64,000 nt of DNA from positions 1 through 64,000 of the forward strand of contig CAVTJO010000006.1 of NCBI GenBank assembly GCA_963734955.1, written 5' to 3'. A program made the position numbers and the translations under genes. Under the pieces are notes generated by a model. That model was given only the letters and a program-made list of their open reading frames with translations, made no database searches and had not been told where the DNA came from. Source of the DNA: UBA11986 sp963734955 (GTDB lineage Bacteria; Bacteroidota; Ignavibacteria; UBA10030; UBA6906). Below are positions 45,167 through 53,644 of the stretch, piece after piece; the first letter of the stretch is position 1; the number at the start of each line of letters is the position of its first letter.

Positions 45167-45220
45167 TTAACAATTTCTTAACATTGGGATAATACTGGAA
45201 TAACGCTTAGAGCATACATT
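45167..45220 (+). promoter_or_regulatory. Putative PhoB operator and promoter of porin-pst-phoU
   Basis: TTAACA (45167) and TTAACA (45178) are perfect 11-base-spaced copies, followed in phase by ATAATA (45189) and ATAACG (45200); TACATT (45215) starts nine bases after the last. The region precedes a porin gene and pstSCAB-phoU, the classical PhoB targets, by about 120 bases. Confidence 0.65.
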
Positions 45221-45341
45221 GTGCACGCTCGGTCAGGCGCCTTGCCGTTGTTGAATCCCCGATCAAACAACTTTCTCAGATCATCGTTTGGGCTGTTGTT
45301 TGATTTCAACACACATCATCAACAAATCAAAGGATCTTTTC

Positions 45342-46466
45342 ATGCGAAGAGTTCTTGTTACTGTAGTCGTTGTGCTCTCACTCCTGACTGGAGAAGCAGC
45401 TGCACAAGGCAAGTTTAGCGGATACATGTTCGGTGACTATTTCTACAATGTTGCGCGGGACACTGCGTTCAACTCGGGCGGGCTTTCGAATGCAGCCGAC
45501 GCCACCAAGGGCGCGAAGGACTTCCAGGGATTCCAGTTTCGGAGAATCTATTTCGCCTACGACAATGATATCTCCGAGAAGTTCACCACACGGCTCCGGC
45601 TTGAAGCCGATCAGGGCGATATCTACGGTTCCGGCAAGATAGGCTTTGCCATCAAGGATGCCTACCTTCAGTGGAAGGATGTCTTCGAGGGCAGCAATCT
45701 GATTTTTGGCATCTCGCCGACTCCCTCATTCGATGTTTCCGAAGGAATATGGGGATATCGGTTCCTTGAGAAAACCATTATGGATCTTCGCGGAATTGAT
45801 CCTTCGCGGGACTTCGGAATAGCCCTCAATGGGAAATTCAACGATGAAGGTACAATTAACTACCGGGTCATGATTGCCAACGGCTCAGGGAACAAACCCG
45901 AGTCCGACAAGTATAAGAGATTCTACGGGATGTTGCACTTCAAGCCAACGAAGGAGCTGGTGATTACGCTTAACGGTGACTACAAAGCCGCCCCCTCAAT
46001 CAATGATCCTGCGAGCACAAGCGTCCCGCGGGCAACCATCTCCAATAGTACAGTTACCGGTTCGCTGTTCGCCGCATACAAGGAGCCGGACAAATTCAGC
46101 ATTGGCGTCGAAGGCTTTCTGCAATCTACCCAGAATGGATACCACGATCCGACATCTACTTTGCCCGACCTGACCAGCAGGAGTACAATGGGTTTTACGG
46201 TCTATGCCAGTGTGAACTTCAATCCTGATCTTGCATTGGTTGGTCGTTATGATTTCTTCGATCCCAATTCCAAGTCCGGGTCCAAAGGGGATTCACGGAA
46301 TCTTATCATCGGTGGGCTCTCGTGGAAGCCTGACAAGAATGTCTCCATCGCGCCGAACGTTGAAGTGGAAACGTACGAGAAGTCACCATCACCAAGTACC
46401 CGAACGTATAACGCGTCGGTTACAGGACGATTGACGTTCTACTATGTATTCCTCGAGTCAAAGTAA
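45342..46466 (+). CDS. Outer-membrane porin, likely phosphate-selective (OprP/OprO-like)
   Basis: This 374-residue protein has a signal peptide (MRRVLVTVVVVLSLL, cleaved after AAA near residue 21) and a beta-barrel with alternating aromatic strands, e.g. FQFRRIYFAYDNDI and TTRLRLEADQG, ending in an aromatic-rich strand (LTFYYVFLESK). The ATG has AAGGA upstream. Family identity is moderate: barrel composition and position before pstS suggest a phosphate or polyphosphate porin induced by PhoB. Substrate selectivity is inferred from context only. Confidence 0.75.
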   Translation: MRRVLVTVVVVLSLLTGEAAAQGKFSGYMFGDYFYNVARDTAFNSGGLSNAADATKGAKDFQGFQFRRIYFAYDNDISEKFTTRLRLEADQGDIYGSGKIGFAIKDAYLQWKDVFEGSNLIFGISPTPSFDVSEGIWGYRFLEKTIMDLRGIDPSRDFGIALNGKFNDEGTINYRVMIANGSGNKPESDKYKRFYGMLHFKPTKELVITLNGDYKAAPSINDPASTSVPRATISNSTVTGSLFAAYKEPDKFSIGVEGFLQSTQNGYHDPTSTLPDLTSRSTMGFTVYASVNFNPDLALVGRYDFFDPNSKSGSKGDSRNLIIGGLSWKPDKNVSIAPNVEVETYEKSPSPSTRTYNASVTGRLTFYYVFLESK

Positions 46467-46509
46467 AATGCCCATAAATCATCATCCAATATCATTTCGG
46501 GAGGTCCCC

Positions 46510-47544
46510 ATGAAGTCTCATGCAAAAACGGGCATCCTTTTAGCAACATTGTTGCTCGGGTCGCTTCCGTCGGTGGCACAGTTGAAGCTGAACGGAGCAG
46601 GAGCAACATTCCCGTACGTCATCTATTCAAAGTGGTTCGATGTGTATCACGAGAAGACCGGCATCGAATTCAATTATCAGTCCATCGGCAGTGGCGGCGG
46701 AATCAAGCAGGTGACCGAGGGTACGGTTGACTTCGGTGCATCCGATGCTGCATTGACCGATGACCAACTCAAAACGATCAAGGAGAAGCAGGGTTCGGAC
46801 GTACTCCACATTCCGACGGTGATGGGTGCTGTTGTGCTCTCCTACAACCTTCCCGAAGTCGGGAATGGTCTTCGCCTTGCACCTGACGTCGTTGCGGGAA
46901 TATACCTCGGAGAGATCACGAGGTGGAATGATTCGAAGATCGTCGAAATCAATCCCGGCAAGACCCTTCCAGACGAGGCAATCATTGTTGCGCATCGCTC
47001 AGACGGCAGCGGAACCACAAACATTTTCACGGACTACCTGACGAAGGTGAGTAAGGTATGGGAAACCAAGGTTGGCCGCGGCCCGTCGGTGAACTGGCCG
47101 GTCGGACTTGGACAGAAGGGTAATGAGGGTGTAGCCGGCATCATCAAGCAGTCTCCGGGTTCAGTTGGCTACGTTGAGCTTGCGTACGCGGTAAAAAATG
47201 GGTTGGCGTATGCCACACTCAAGAACAAGGAAGGGAACTTCGTCGAAGCAACGTTCGATGGGGTATCTGCCGCTGCTGCCGGTGCCGCGAAGAACATGCC
47301 TGATGACCTCCGGGTTTCCATTACTGATGCTGCAGGGAAGGATTCGTATCCCATCTCAGGGTTCACCTGGCTCCTGATCTACCAACACATGAAGGATAAG
47401 GAAAAAGCTGGGGCCATGGTGAAGTTTCTGAAATGGGCCATGGCAGACGGTCAGTCGTATGCGAAGGACCTTTATTATGCACCTCTTCCCAAAGAGGTGG
47501 TCAAAATGTGTGAGAAGAAGATTGCCATGATCGCAACGAAATAG
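46510..47544 (+). CDS. pstS: Periplasmic phosphate-binding protein PstS
   Basis: PstS captures phosphate for the PstSCAB ABC importer. The protein is 344 residues with a signal peptide (ending SVAQ near residue 24). Phosphate-site motifs are visible: NGAGATFPYVIYSKWF, GSGGGIKQVTEGTVDFGASDA, and HRSDGSGTTNIFTDYL. GGGAGG lies seven bases ahead of the ATG. It is the first pst gene, downstream of the porin with a gap of 43 bases. Confidence 0.95.
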   Translation: MKSHAKTGILLATLLLGSLPSVAQLKLNGAGATFPYVIYSKWFDVYHEKTGIEFNYQSIGSGGGIKQVTEGTVDFGASDAALTDDQLKTIKEKQGSDVLHIPTVMGAVVLSYNLPEVGNGLRLAPDVVAGIYLGEITRWNDSKIVEINPGKTLPDEAIIVAHRSDGSGTTNIFTDYLTKVSKVWETKVGRGPSVNWPVGLGQKGNEGVAGIIKQSPGSVGYVELAYAVKNGLAYATLKNKEGNFVEATFDGVSAAAAGAAKNMPDDLRVSITDAAGKDSYPISGFTWLLIYQHMKDKEKAGAMVKFLKWAMADGQSYAKDLYYAPLPKEVVKMCEKKIAMIATK

Positions 47545-47564
47545 CAGCCGTCACCAAACATTCG

Positions 47565-48575
47565 ATGCAGCCCGGTACCAAAACTGCTGAACTGGACCTC
47601 GGTGGAGTACGTACGTTCCCTACTCCACCAGTTGTTTCGTCGGAGACGCAAAAGAAAGCCTTCGGGGGCAACGTTGGCGATCTGTTCTTCAAGAACCTGA
47701 CGTTTCTCTTCGCCCTGTTTGTGTTCTCCCTTGTGTTTCTGATGGGCTATGAAATGTATTCGGGCTCTGCGTTGTCCATACAGAAATTCGGTCTTTCGTT
47801 TCTGACAGGCACCACCTGGGACCCGGTTCTTGATCAGTACGGTGCGTTGCCGTTCATTTTCGGAACAGTGGTATCATCCACACTGGCACTCATTATCGCC
47901 CTACCATTGAGTGTAGGTGTTGCCGTGTTTCTTGCTGAACTTGCCCCACATTGGATAGAAACGCCGCTCTCGTACCTCGTGGAATTGCTTGCTGCTATTC
48001 CGAGCATTGTGTACGGTCTCTGGGGGGTGTTCGTGCTGGTTCCCTGGATCAGAACGTCGGTTGAACCATTTCTCTCTCGCACGCTTGGGTTCATTCCATT
48101 GTTCAAGGGTGCTCCATACGGCTTTGGCATGCTTGCTGCCGGTTTGATTCTCGCGATCATGATTCTTCCCATCATCACATCCATTTCCAGGGATGTGCTG
48201 AAAGCAATTCCAAACCTTCAACGAGAGGCTGCGCTGGCGCTTGGAGCGACAACATGGGAGAAAACCAGGATCGTCCTTTCGAGTGCGCGTTCCGGTATTT
48301 TCGGGGCAATGTTGCTCGGTCTGGGGAGAGCCGTTGGCGAGACAATGGCGGTTACAATGGTCATCGGAAATCGACCTGAGATCTCGTTCTCGCTGTTCGA
48401 TCCCGGGCATTCGATGGCAAGCGTGATAGCAAACGAATTCACCGAAGCGACAAGTGATATGTATGTGAGTTCATTGATAGAAATTGCATTGGTTCTATTT
48501 GTCGTGACGATGGTTCTCAACGCGCTTGCCCGGCTCATTGTGTGGAGTGTGACAAAGAATTACAGGACGACGTAA
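47565..48575 (+). CDS. pstC: Phosphate ABC transporter permease PstC
   Basis: PstC forms the transmembrane channel with PstA. The 336-residue protein has an N-terminal cytoplasmic extension of about 40 residues, then about six helices, with the BPD transport EAA-type loop REAALALGATTWEKTRIV. The segment LVELLAAIPSIVYGLWGVFV is typical of PstC. It starts at ATG 47565, 20 bases after pstS. Confidence 0.94.
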   Translation: MQPGTKTAELDLGGVRTFPTPPVVSSETQKKAFGGNVGDLFFKNLTFLFALFVFSLVFLMGYEMYSGSALSIQKFGLSFLTGTTWDPVLDQYGALPFIFGTVVSSTLALIIALPLSVGVAVFLAELAPHWIETPLSYLVELLAAIPSIVYGLWGVFVLVPWIRTSVEPFLSRTLGFIPLFKGAPYGFGMLAAGLILAIMILPIITSISRDVLKAIPNLQREAALALGATTWEKTRIVLSSARSGIFGAMLLGLGRAVGETMAVTMVIGNRPEISFSLFDPGHSMASVIANEFTEATSDMYVSSLIEIALVLFVVTMVLNALARLIVWSVTKNYRTT

Positions 48576-48578
48576 ACC

Positions 48579-49430
48579 GTGAGCAGTGTGGCTTCATATC
48601 GCTGGCGCAAAGTTAAAAGCGGAGGCGCAACGGTGTTCTCGCTGGTGTGCGTCGTTCTTGCAGTTGCGCCGCTGTTCATGATCTTTTTCTATACCCTATT
48701 CCAGGGGATCTCGGCGCTGAACCTGGATTTCTTCATCAAAATGCCGAAACCGGTTGGGGAGGCTGGCGGTGGAATGGCGAATGCGTTGGTCGGCACCGGT
48801 ATCCTGATCGGCCTTGGCGCCCTGTTCGGACTTCCCGTCGGGATTATGTCCGGGATCTATCTTGCAGAATACGGGAACAACCCGTTTGCATCGACCGTGC
48901 GATTCCTGTCCGATGTCTTAAGCGGGATTCCGTCGATAGTTGTGGGGGTGGTTGCGTATGTCATCGTGGTTCTCCCGATGAAGCATTTTTCAGCGCTCGC
49001 CGGCGGTGTTGCGCTCGGTATCCTGATGATCCCCACCATTACCCGGACGACGGAAGAAATGATCCGGCTGGTTCCTCACTATTACCGGGAAGCCGGTCTC
49101 GCCCTCGGGATCCCTCAATGGAAAACAACTCTCAGGATCATCCTGCCGACGGCCCTTAAGGGAATCACAACGGGAATCCTTCTCGCACTTGCCCGCGCTG
49201 CAGGCGAAACAGCTCCATTGCTCTTTACAGCGCTTGGCAACCGGTTCTGGTCCACCTCGATTGGTCAGCCCATCGCATCATTGACTGTCTTCATCTATGA
49301 CTATGCGAAGGCGCCGTTCGAGGATTGGAACAGGCAGGCTTGGGCAGCAGCTTTTGTCCTGATCGCGCTGATTTTTCTTTTGAATCTGGTCTTCCGATTC
49401 GTCACACGAGGTCGTTATGCAGAGCGTTGA
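48579..49430 (+). CDS. pstA: Phosphate ABC transporter permease PstA
   Basis: This 283-residue permease starts at a GTG three bases after pstC. It has about six helices and the EAA loop REAGLALGIPQWKTTLRI; FLSDVLSGIPSIVVGVVAY matches the PstA helix 3 region. The end overlaps pstB by 14 bases. Confidence 0.94.
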   Translation: MSSVASYRWRKVKSGGATVFSLVCVVLAVAPLFMIFFYTLFQGISALNLDFFIKMPKPVGEAGGGMANALVGTGILIGLGALFGLPVGIMSGIYLAEYGNNPFASTVRFLSDVLSGIPSIVVGVVAYVIVVLPMKHFSALAGGVALGILMIPTITRTTEEMIRLVPHYYREAGLALGIPQWKTTLRIILPTALKGITTGILLALARAAGETAPLLFTALGNRFWSTSIGQPIASLTVFIYDYAKAPFEDWNRQAWAAAFVLIALIFLLNLVFRFVTRGRYAER

Positions 49431-50250
49431 AACAGTGAAGCCATCGGTAACACAACATGCCGCACCCGGATTGCACGACTCTCCGAACGTAAGTGCGCCG
49501 CAGGCATCAAAGATCGTTACACGGAACGTCAGCGCGTACTTTGGCAAGACACGTGCATTGAAGGATGTATCCCTGGAATTCGTCTCCAAACGCGTCGTTG
49601 CGATTATCGGTCCATCCGGATGCGGGAAATCCACATTCCTTCGATGCCTTAACCGCATGCACGAAGTGGCGGGGGGGACAATGACTGGTGAAATTCTTCT
49701 TGACGGAGAGAATATCACGCACTATGACCCCGTGCTTTTGCGCCGCCGCGTGGGCATGGTGTTCCAGAAGCCCAACCCATTCCCAACCATGTCGATCTAT
49801 GATAACGTTGCGGCCGGCTTGAGGCTGAACGGAATTCGTGCCAGGAAGGTCATTGCCGAAACTGTGGAGAGGAGCTTGAGGCAAGCGGCACTCTGGGACG
49901 AGGTAAAGGACTCCCTTCAGAAATCCGGCACAAGTATCTCGGGCGGCCAGCAGCAGCGTCTCTGCATTGCACGTGCGCTTGCCGTCGACCCTGAAGTGTT
50001 GCTAATGGATGAACCCGCAAGCGCCCTCGACCCGATCTCAACTGCCAAGATTGAAGAGTTGATATACCAGCTCAAGGAGAAGTACTCCATCGTTATTGTC
50101 ACGCACAACATGCAGCAGGCAGCCCGGGTGAGCGATTACACAGCGTTCTTCTATATCGGCGAGTTGATCGAATATGATGAGACCCGGAAAATGTTCACGA
50201 CTCCGGAGAAGAAGCAGACCGAGGATTATATCACAGGACGATTTGGGTGA
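49417..50250 (+). CDS. pstB: Phosphate ABC transporter ATP-binding protein PstB
   Basis: PstB drives phosphate import. The 277-residue protein has Walker A GPSGCGKST, Q-loop GMVFQKPNPFPTMSIYDNV, the signature SGGQQQRLCIARAL, Walker B VLLMDEPASALDP and the H-loop IVTHNMQQAARV. An N-terminal tail of about 30 residues precedes the domain. The start overlaps pstA, indicating tight coupling. Confidence 0.96.
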   Translation: MQSVETVKPSVTQHAAPGLHDSPNVSAPQASKIVTRNVSAYFGKTRALKDVSLEFVSKRVVAIIGPSGCGKSTFLRCLNRMHEVAGGTMTGEILLDGENITHYDPVLLRRRVGMVFQKPNPFPTMSIYDNVAAGLRLNGIRARKVIAETVERSLRQAALWDEVKDSLQKSGTSISGGQQQRLCIARALAVDPEVLLMDEPASALDPISTAKIEELIYQLKEKYSIVIVTHNMQQAARVSDYTAFFYIGELIEYDETRKMFTTPEKKQTEDYITGRFG

Positions 50251-50253
50251 CGT

Positions 50254-50925
50254 ATGGAACGGCATTTTGAGCGTGAGCTCGCCGAGCTCAAGAACAACCT
50301 CGTTGCCATGGGCAGCCTGGTGGATCAACAGATCAATGAGGCTTGCAACGCCCTGTTCGAAGGTGATCTGAAACTCGCCGAACGCGTCATGAATACCGAT
50401 GCGGCGGTGAATGGTTTCGATACGCTTATCGACAAGCAATGTCAGCGGATTTTTGCGCTGAGCCAGCCTGTGGCTATTGACCTGCGCCTACTCATGTCCG
50501 CGCTGAAGATCAACAACGAGATTGAGCGCATCGGGGATATCGCAGTCAATATTGCCGAGAGGGTCGAACCCCTTGTTCTTCACCAGAAGTTTCTGCACAC
50601 AACGCGACTTTCGGAAATGGCGCAAATTGCCCGGATCATGGTGAAGGACAGTCTCGATGCGTTTGTCGGAAACAATCCCGGCATCGCAACCCGGGTTCTT
50701 GAGAGCGATGATGTCGTCGACTCACTGGACAGGACGGTTTTCAGACAGATGGTGACCGCGATGAAAGCAGACGCCTCGATGATCGATCCCGCGTCTCATA
50801 TTATTGTGCTGTCCCGCCATATTGAACGCCTTGCCGATCATTCAACGAATATCGCTGAGGACGTGATATTTCTGGTTGATGCCAAGATAGTGAAGCACAA
50901 TGCATTTCAGGAGAACGAATCATAG
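50254..50925 (+). CDS. phoU: Phosphate-specific transport regulator PhoU (first copy)
   Basis: PhoU connects the Pst transporter to PhoR and keeps the Pho regulon off when phosphate is ample. The 223-residue all-helical protein has two PhoU repeats, with metal-binding patterns such as IERIGDIAVNIAER and IERLADHSTNIAEDVIF. The ATG lies three bases after pstB. A second phoU follows after 80 bases. Confidence 0.93.
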   Translation: MERHFERELAELKNNLVAMGSLVDQQINEACNALFEGDLKLAERVMNTDAAVNGFDTLIDKQCQRIFALSQPVAIDLRLLMSALKINNEIERIGDIAVNIAERVEPLVLHQKFLHTTRLSEMAQIARIMVKDSLDAFVGNNPGIATRVLESDDVVDSLDRTVFRQMVTAMKADASMIDPASHIIVLSRHIERLADHSTNIAEDVIFLVDAKIVKHNAFQENES

Positions 50926-50930
50926 GTTAC

Positions 50931-50959
50931 TTGCGCGTGAACGTGGAAATGCCTATCTT
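50931..50959 (+). promoter_or_regulatory. Putative promoter of the second phoU
   Basis: TTGCGC (50931-50936) and TATCTT (50954-50959) are separated by 17 bases in the 80-base gap between the two phoU genes, so the second copy may be transcribed independently of phosphate control. Confidence 0.45.
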
Positions 50960-51005
50960 CGAATCGATGGTCAGAAAGTAGTGGAAGGGAGTTGGAACCG
51001 GAGAT

Positions 51006-51683
51006 ATGCAGAGACATTTTCTACAGGAACTCGAAGGTCTCAAGACGAATCTCATAAAGATGGGGAGCTTCGCCGAGCGGGCGATTCAGGATTCAATCCG
51101 GGCCCTCCTCGATGGGCGTGCCGACATTGCCCGGCAGGTGATGGCGCAGGACCAGCAGATCAACACTTTTGAGATCATCATCGATGACGAGGTAGTGGAC
51201 CTCCTTGCCCTCCAGCAGCCCGTTGCCACCGACCTCAGGTTTATTTTGGCGGCGTCGAAGATCAACAACGATCTCGAGCGCATCGGCGATCACGCGGTGA
51301 ATATTGCTGAATCAGCCCTTCAATGCTGCGAGCTGCCTCCGATGAAGCCGATGGTCGATATTACCCAGATGGCCCAGATTACCAAAGGGATGCTGCGGGA
51401 TGCAATTGACGGTTTCATCCACAATAATTCGACCGTCTGCAAGGCCGTGCTCAGAAACGACGACATCATTGACGATCTCAATAAGAAAGTCGTTCACGAT
51501 CTCGTCGAGGTCATGCGCCAGAACCCTGCCGAGATTGAGCATTCCCTCGAAATCATTCGCGTCAGCCGCAACCTCGAGCGCGTTGCCGACCTTGCAACGA
51601 ACATCGCAGAGGAAGTGATCTTCATGGCTGAGGCCCGGGTCGTCAAACATCATCTTGGTGACCAGGCGGCTCGAAGTCGCTGA
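51006..51683 (+). CDS. phoU: Phosphate-specific transport regulator PhoU (second copy)
   Basis: This 225-residue PhoU paralogue has NDLERIGDHAVNIAES and RNLERVADLATNIAEEVIFM in the two repeats, aligning with the first copy at clearly lower than full identity. It begins MQRHFLQELEGLKTNLIKMGSFAERAIQDS. A possible promoter sits just upstream. Two divergent copies could bind different partners (PhoR and PstB) or different metals. Confidence 0.93.
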   Translation: MQRHFLQELEGLKTNLIKMGSFAERAIQDSIRALLDGRADIARQVMAQDQQINTFEIIIDDEVVDLLALQQPVATDLRFILAASKINNDLERIGDHAVNIAESALQCCELPPMKPMVDITQMAQITKGMLRDAIDGFIHNNSTVCKAVLRNDDIIDDLNKKVVHDLVEVMRQNPAEIEHSLEIIRVSRNLERVADLATNIAEEVIFMAEARVVKHHLGDQAARSR

Positions 51684-51731
51684 GCTGCGTTACCTCGCTC
51701 CACACCTGCTTGAGATTCCTCAACTAATCCA

Positions 51732-51760
51732 TTGCATTGCAAGCGCAAATGATGTATCTT
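51732..51760 (+). promoter_or_regulatory. Promoter of the CopD-like gene
   Basis: TTGCAT (51732-51737) and TATCTT (51755-51760) are separated by 17 bases, about 57 bases before the ATG at 51818. Confidence 0.5.
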
Positions 51761-51817
51761 GCCTGCGGATTTGTTGATTTCACGCTGTTTCACGTTGGCA
51801 GTCTCCTGCGTTGCTGA

Positions 51818-52291
51818 ATGGATTTCCTCCTCTGGGCCACCCGAAGTATCCACATCTTTGCAGTAGTGGTCTGGTTGGGTGGATTGATGTACCAGTCGGC
51901 CGTTACTCTGGCAATTGCTCGAGCTGACGGGTCCGAGTTCGCGCATCATACGATCCATGCGTTGGGAAGATTCATTCCATTTGTCTGGATGTGCGTTTGG
52001 ACGGTGCTGGTGACTGGACTGGCGATGATGCTCTTCAGCACAAAGTACGTGTTCCTCGAGTATCACGATCGATGGTCCGTTCTTCTGTTGCTGAAGCAGG
52101 TGCTGTTTGCGATGATGGCAATCTTCTCGCTCGGGTTTGCCAGAATGTTCAGTCTGGTTGAGGAGATGGTGAAACAAGGAGGACATCCGGTCGGCGATAT
52201 CATGCCATATTATCACCGGATGGTCCAGTTTGGAAAAATCAACGTCGGTCTTGGCATAGCGACACTGTTGTTTGCAGCGGGAATGAAATAG
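51818..52291 (+). CDS. CopD/HemJ-like integral membrane protein
   Basis: This 157-residue protein has four hydrophobic helices (about residues 8-28, 48-72, 85-108, 133-153). IHIFAVVVWLGGLMY in the first helix resembles CopD and related membrane proteins, with histidines near the membrane (H12, H74 region) that could bind metal or heme. The exact family and function are not clear. It follows phoU by about 130 bases with its own promoter, so it need not belong to the phosphate island. Confidence 0.65.
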   Translation: MDFLLWATRSIHIFAVVVWLGGLMYQSAVTLAIARADGSEFAHHTIHALGRFIPFVWMCVWTVLVTGLAMMLFSTKYVFLEYHDRWSVLLLLKQVLFAMMAIFSLGFARMFSLVEEMVKQGGHPVGDIMPYYHRMVQFGKINVGLGIATLLFAAGMK

Positions 52292-52455
52292 AGACTCTCG
52301 ATTCGAACCGCAACCAGCTCAGGTAACTCCCCAATCGGAGTTGGTTGTTGTTAAGAAGGTTTATTCTCCAGCACTGAGGGTCAGAGTAAGCAGAGTCGAA
52401 CCCTGTCAAAGCCGCCAATGACACGCTTTGACTTCGCTACTAATGACATCACGGT

Positions 52456-52486
52456 CCCCATTTCTTTGTGGGCCAAAGAAATGGGG
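52456..52486 (+). repeat. Perfect 12-bp hairpin
   Basis: CCCCATTTCTTT (52456-52467) pairs perfectly with AAAGAAATGGGG (52475-52486) around a 7-base loop. It lies 12 bases before the larger palindrome and may be part of the same mobile or regulatory element. Confidence 0.8.
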
Positions 52487-52498
52487 GAAAGAAAGCCT

Positions 52499-52625
52499 TT
52501 CCGAAATCGAAACGCGGCGATGGCTTTCACCGCCCGTGCATCGATTTCAGCCGCAAGGTCATGACGTGTGGCTGAAATCGGAATGCACGCCATCGCCTCA
52601 ACGCTCACGGCCGTCGATTTCGGAA
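52499..52625. repeat. 127-bp nested imperfect palindrome
   Basis: Four arms pair in nested order: TTCCGAAATCGA (52499) with TCGATTTCGGAA (52614); GGCGATGGC (52516) with GCCATCGCC (52589); CGTGCAT (52535) with ATGCACG (52583); GATTTCAGCC (52543) with GGCTGAAATC (52570). The centre contains the palindrome GTCATGAC. The structure could be a MITE/REP-like element, a structured RNA, or a protein-binding cruciform. Confidence 0.8.
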
Positions 52626-52844
52626 CGCGCAGTTTGCGGAACGAACCATCTCCCGCCCCTGCGAAATCGACAGCGTTGCGGGAGTGAAGAGTCAATCGGG
52701 GGTGTGAATTTCGGCACCCCTGAAATAGTAACAACTTGGCTGTTCTGATGTCATTGTCGTGACGTTTCTTGACAAGATCGACATGATGACCTCGGCGTGA
52801 CGGTAACTCGGTTTTTTCAACCTGATAGAACATCGATAGAGAAA

Positions 52845-53627
52845 TTGGGCAAGATCATCACCATAGCAAACCAGAAGGGGGGCGTCGGCAAAACGACAAC
52901 CGCCGTCAACCTTGCGGCATGCCTGGCCGTTGCCGAGAAAAAGACACTGCTCGTCGACACCGACCCCCAGGCAAATGCAACAAGCGGCGTTGGCCTCGAA
53001 GGTTCGTTTGAAGGTCGGAGCATATACGAGGTCCTCGTCGGGAACATGCCTGCCGGTTCGGCGATCCGCGAAACGCAACTGCCATTTCTCTCGATCATCC
53101 CGTCACACATCAATCTTGTCGGCGCTGAAGTGGAATTCATCGAGCTTGATGACCGCGAGCGTCGGCTGAAGGACGCATTGGCCGCTGTCCGCAACGACTT
53201 CGAGTTCATCATCATTGATTGTCCGCCGTCGCTTGGCATCCTGACCCTCAATGCGCTCAATGCCGCCGACTCAGTAATGATCCCGGTGCAGTGTGAGTAT
53301 TATGCGCTCGAGGGGCTCGGGCAGTTGCTGAACACGATCAATATGGTGCGAAAGCAGATGAACGAGCAACTGGAGATCGAAGGGGTGCTTCTCACCATGT
53401 TCGACAGCCGGCTCCGCCTTTCCAACCAGGTGGTGGAGGAAGTGAAGAAACATTTTGGCGACAGGGTGTTTAACGTGGTGGTGACAAGGAATGTACGGTT
53501 GAGCGAGGCCCCGAGTTTCGGCAAGCCCATCATCCTGTATGACGCGATGTCGACCGGGTCGAGGAACTACATGGACCTTGCCCAGGAAGTTCTCTCACGG
53601 AACAATCATACTGTAGAAACGGTCTAA
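52845..53627 (+). CDS. parA: Chromosome-partitioning ATPase ParA (Soj)
   Basis: ParA and ParB segregate replication origins. The protein begins GKIITIANQKGGVGKTTTAVNLAA with the deviant Walker A, continues LLVDTDPQANATSG and IIIDCPPSLGILTLNALNAAD, and is about 260 residues. I chose TTG 52845, which places the start right before the conserved N-terminus; an in-frame GTG at 52797 would add 16 residues. parB follows 17 bases after the stop. Confidence 0.93.
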   Translation: MGKIITIANQKGGVGKTTTAVNLAACLAVAEKKTLLVDTDPQANATSGVGLEGSFEGRSIYEVLVGNMPAGSAIRETQLPFLSIIPSHINLVGAEVEFIELDDRERRLKDALAAVRNDFEFIIIDCPPSLGILTLNALNAADSVMIPVQCEYYALEGLGQLLNTINMVRKQMNEQLEIEGVLLTMFDSRLRLSNQVVEEVKKHFGDRVFNVVVTRNVRLSEAPSFGKPIILYDAMSTGSRNYMDLAQEVLSRNNHTVETV

Positions 53628-53644
53628 GTATGGGAGACCCTACG

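Larger units (their letters stand above)
52292..52844. other. Intergenic region with structured palindromes before parA
   Basis: This stretch of about 550 bases has no convincing gene. It holds the two inverted-repeat elements listed separately (52456-52486 and 52499-52625) and presumably the parA promoter. Open frames across it are low quality on both strands and follow the palindrome symmetry. Confidence 0.6.

Noticed and set aside
51786..51801. Half-match to parS (TGTTTCACGT) about 1 kb before parA
   Set aside because: The left ten bases match the parS consensus, but none of the other six do, so it is not a palindromic ParB site. It is probably chance.
52381..52833. Minus-strand frame of about 150 codons before parA
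   Set aside because: It runs through the nested palindrome, its composition follows the inverted repeats, and no protein family is visible.
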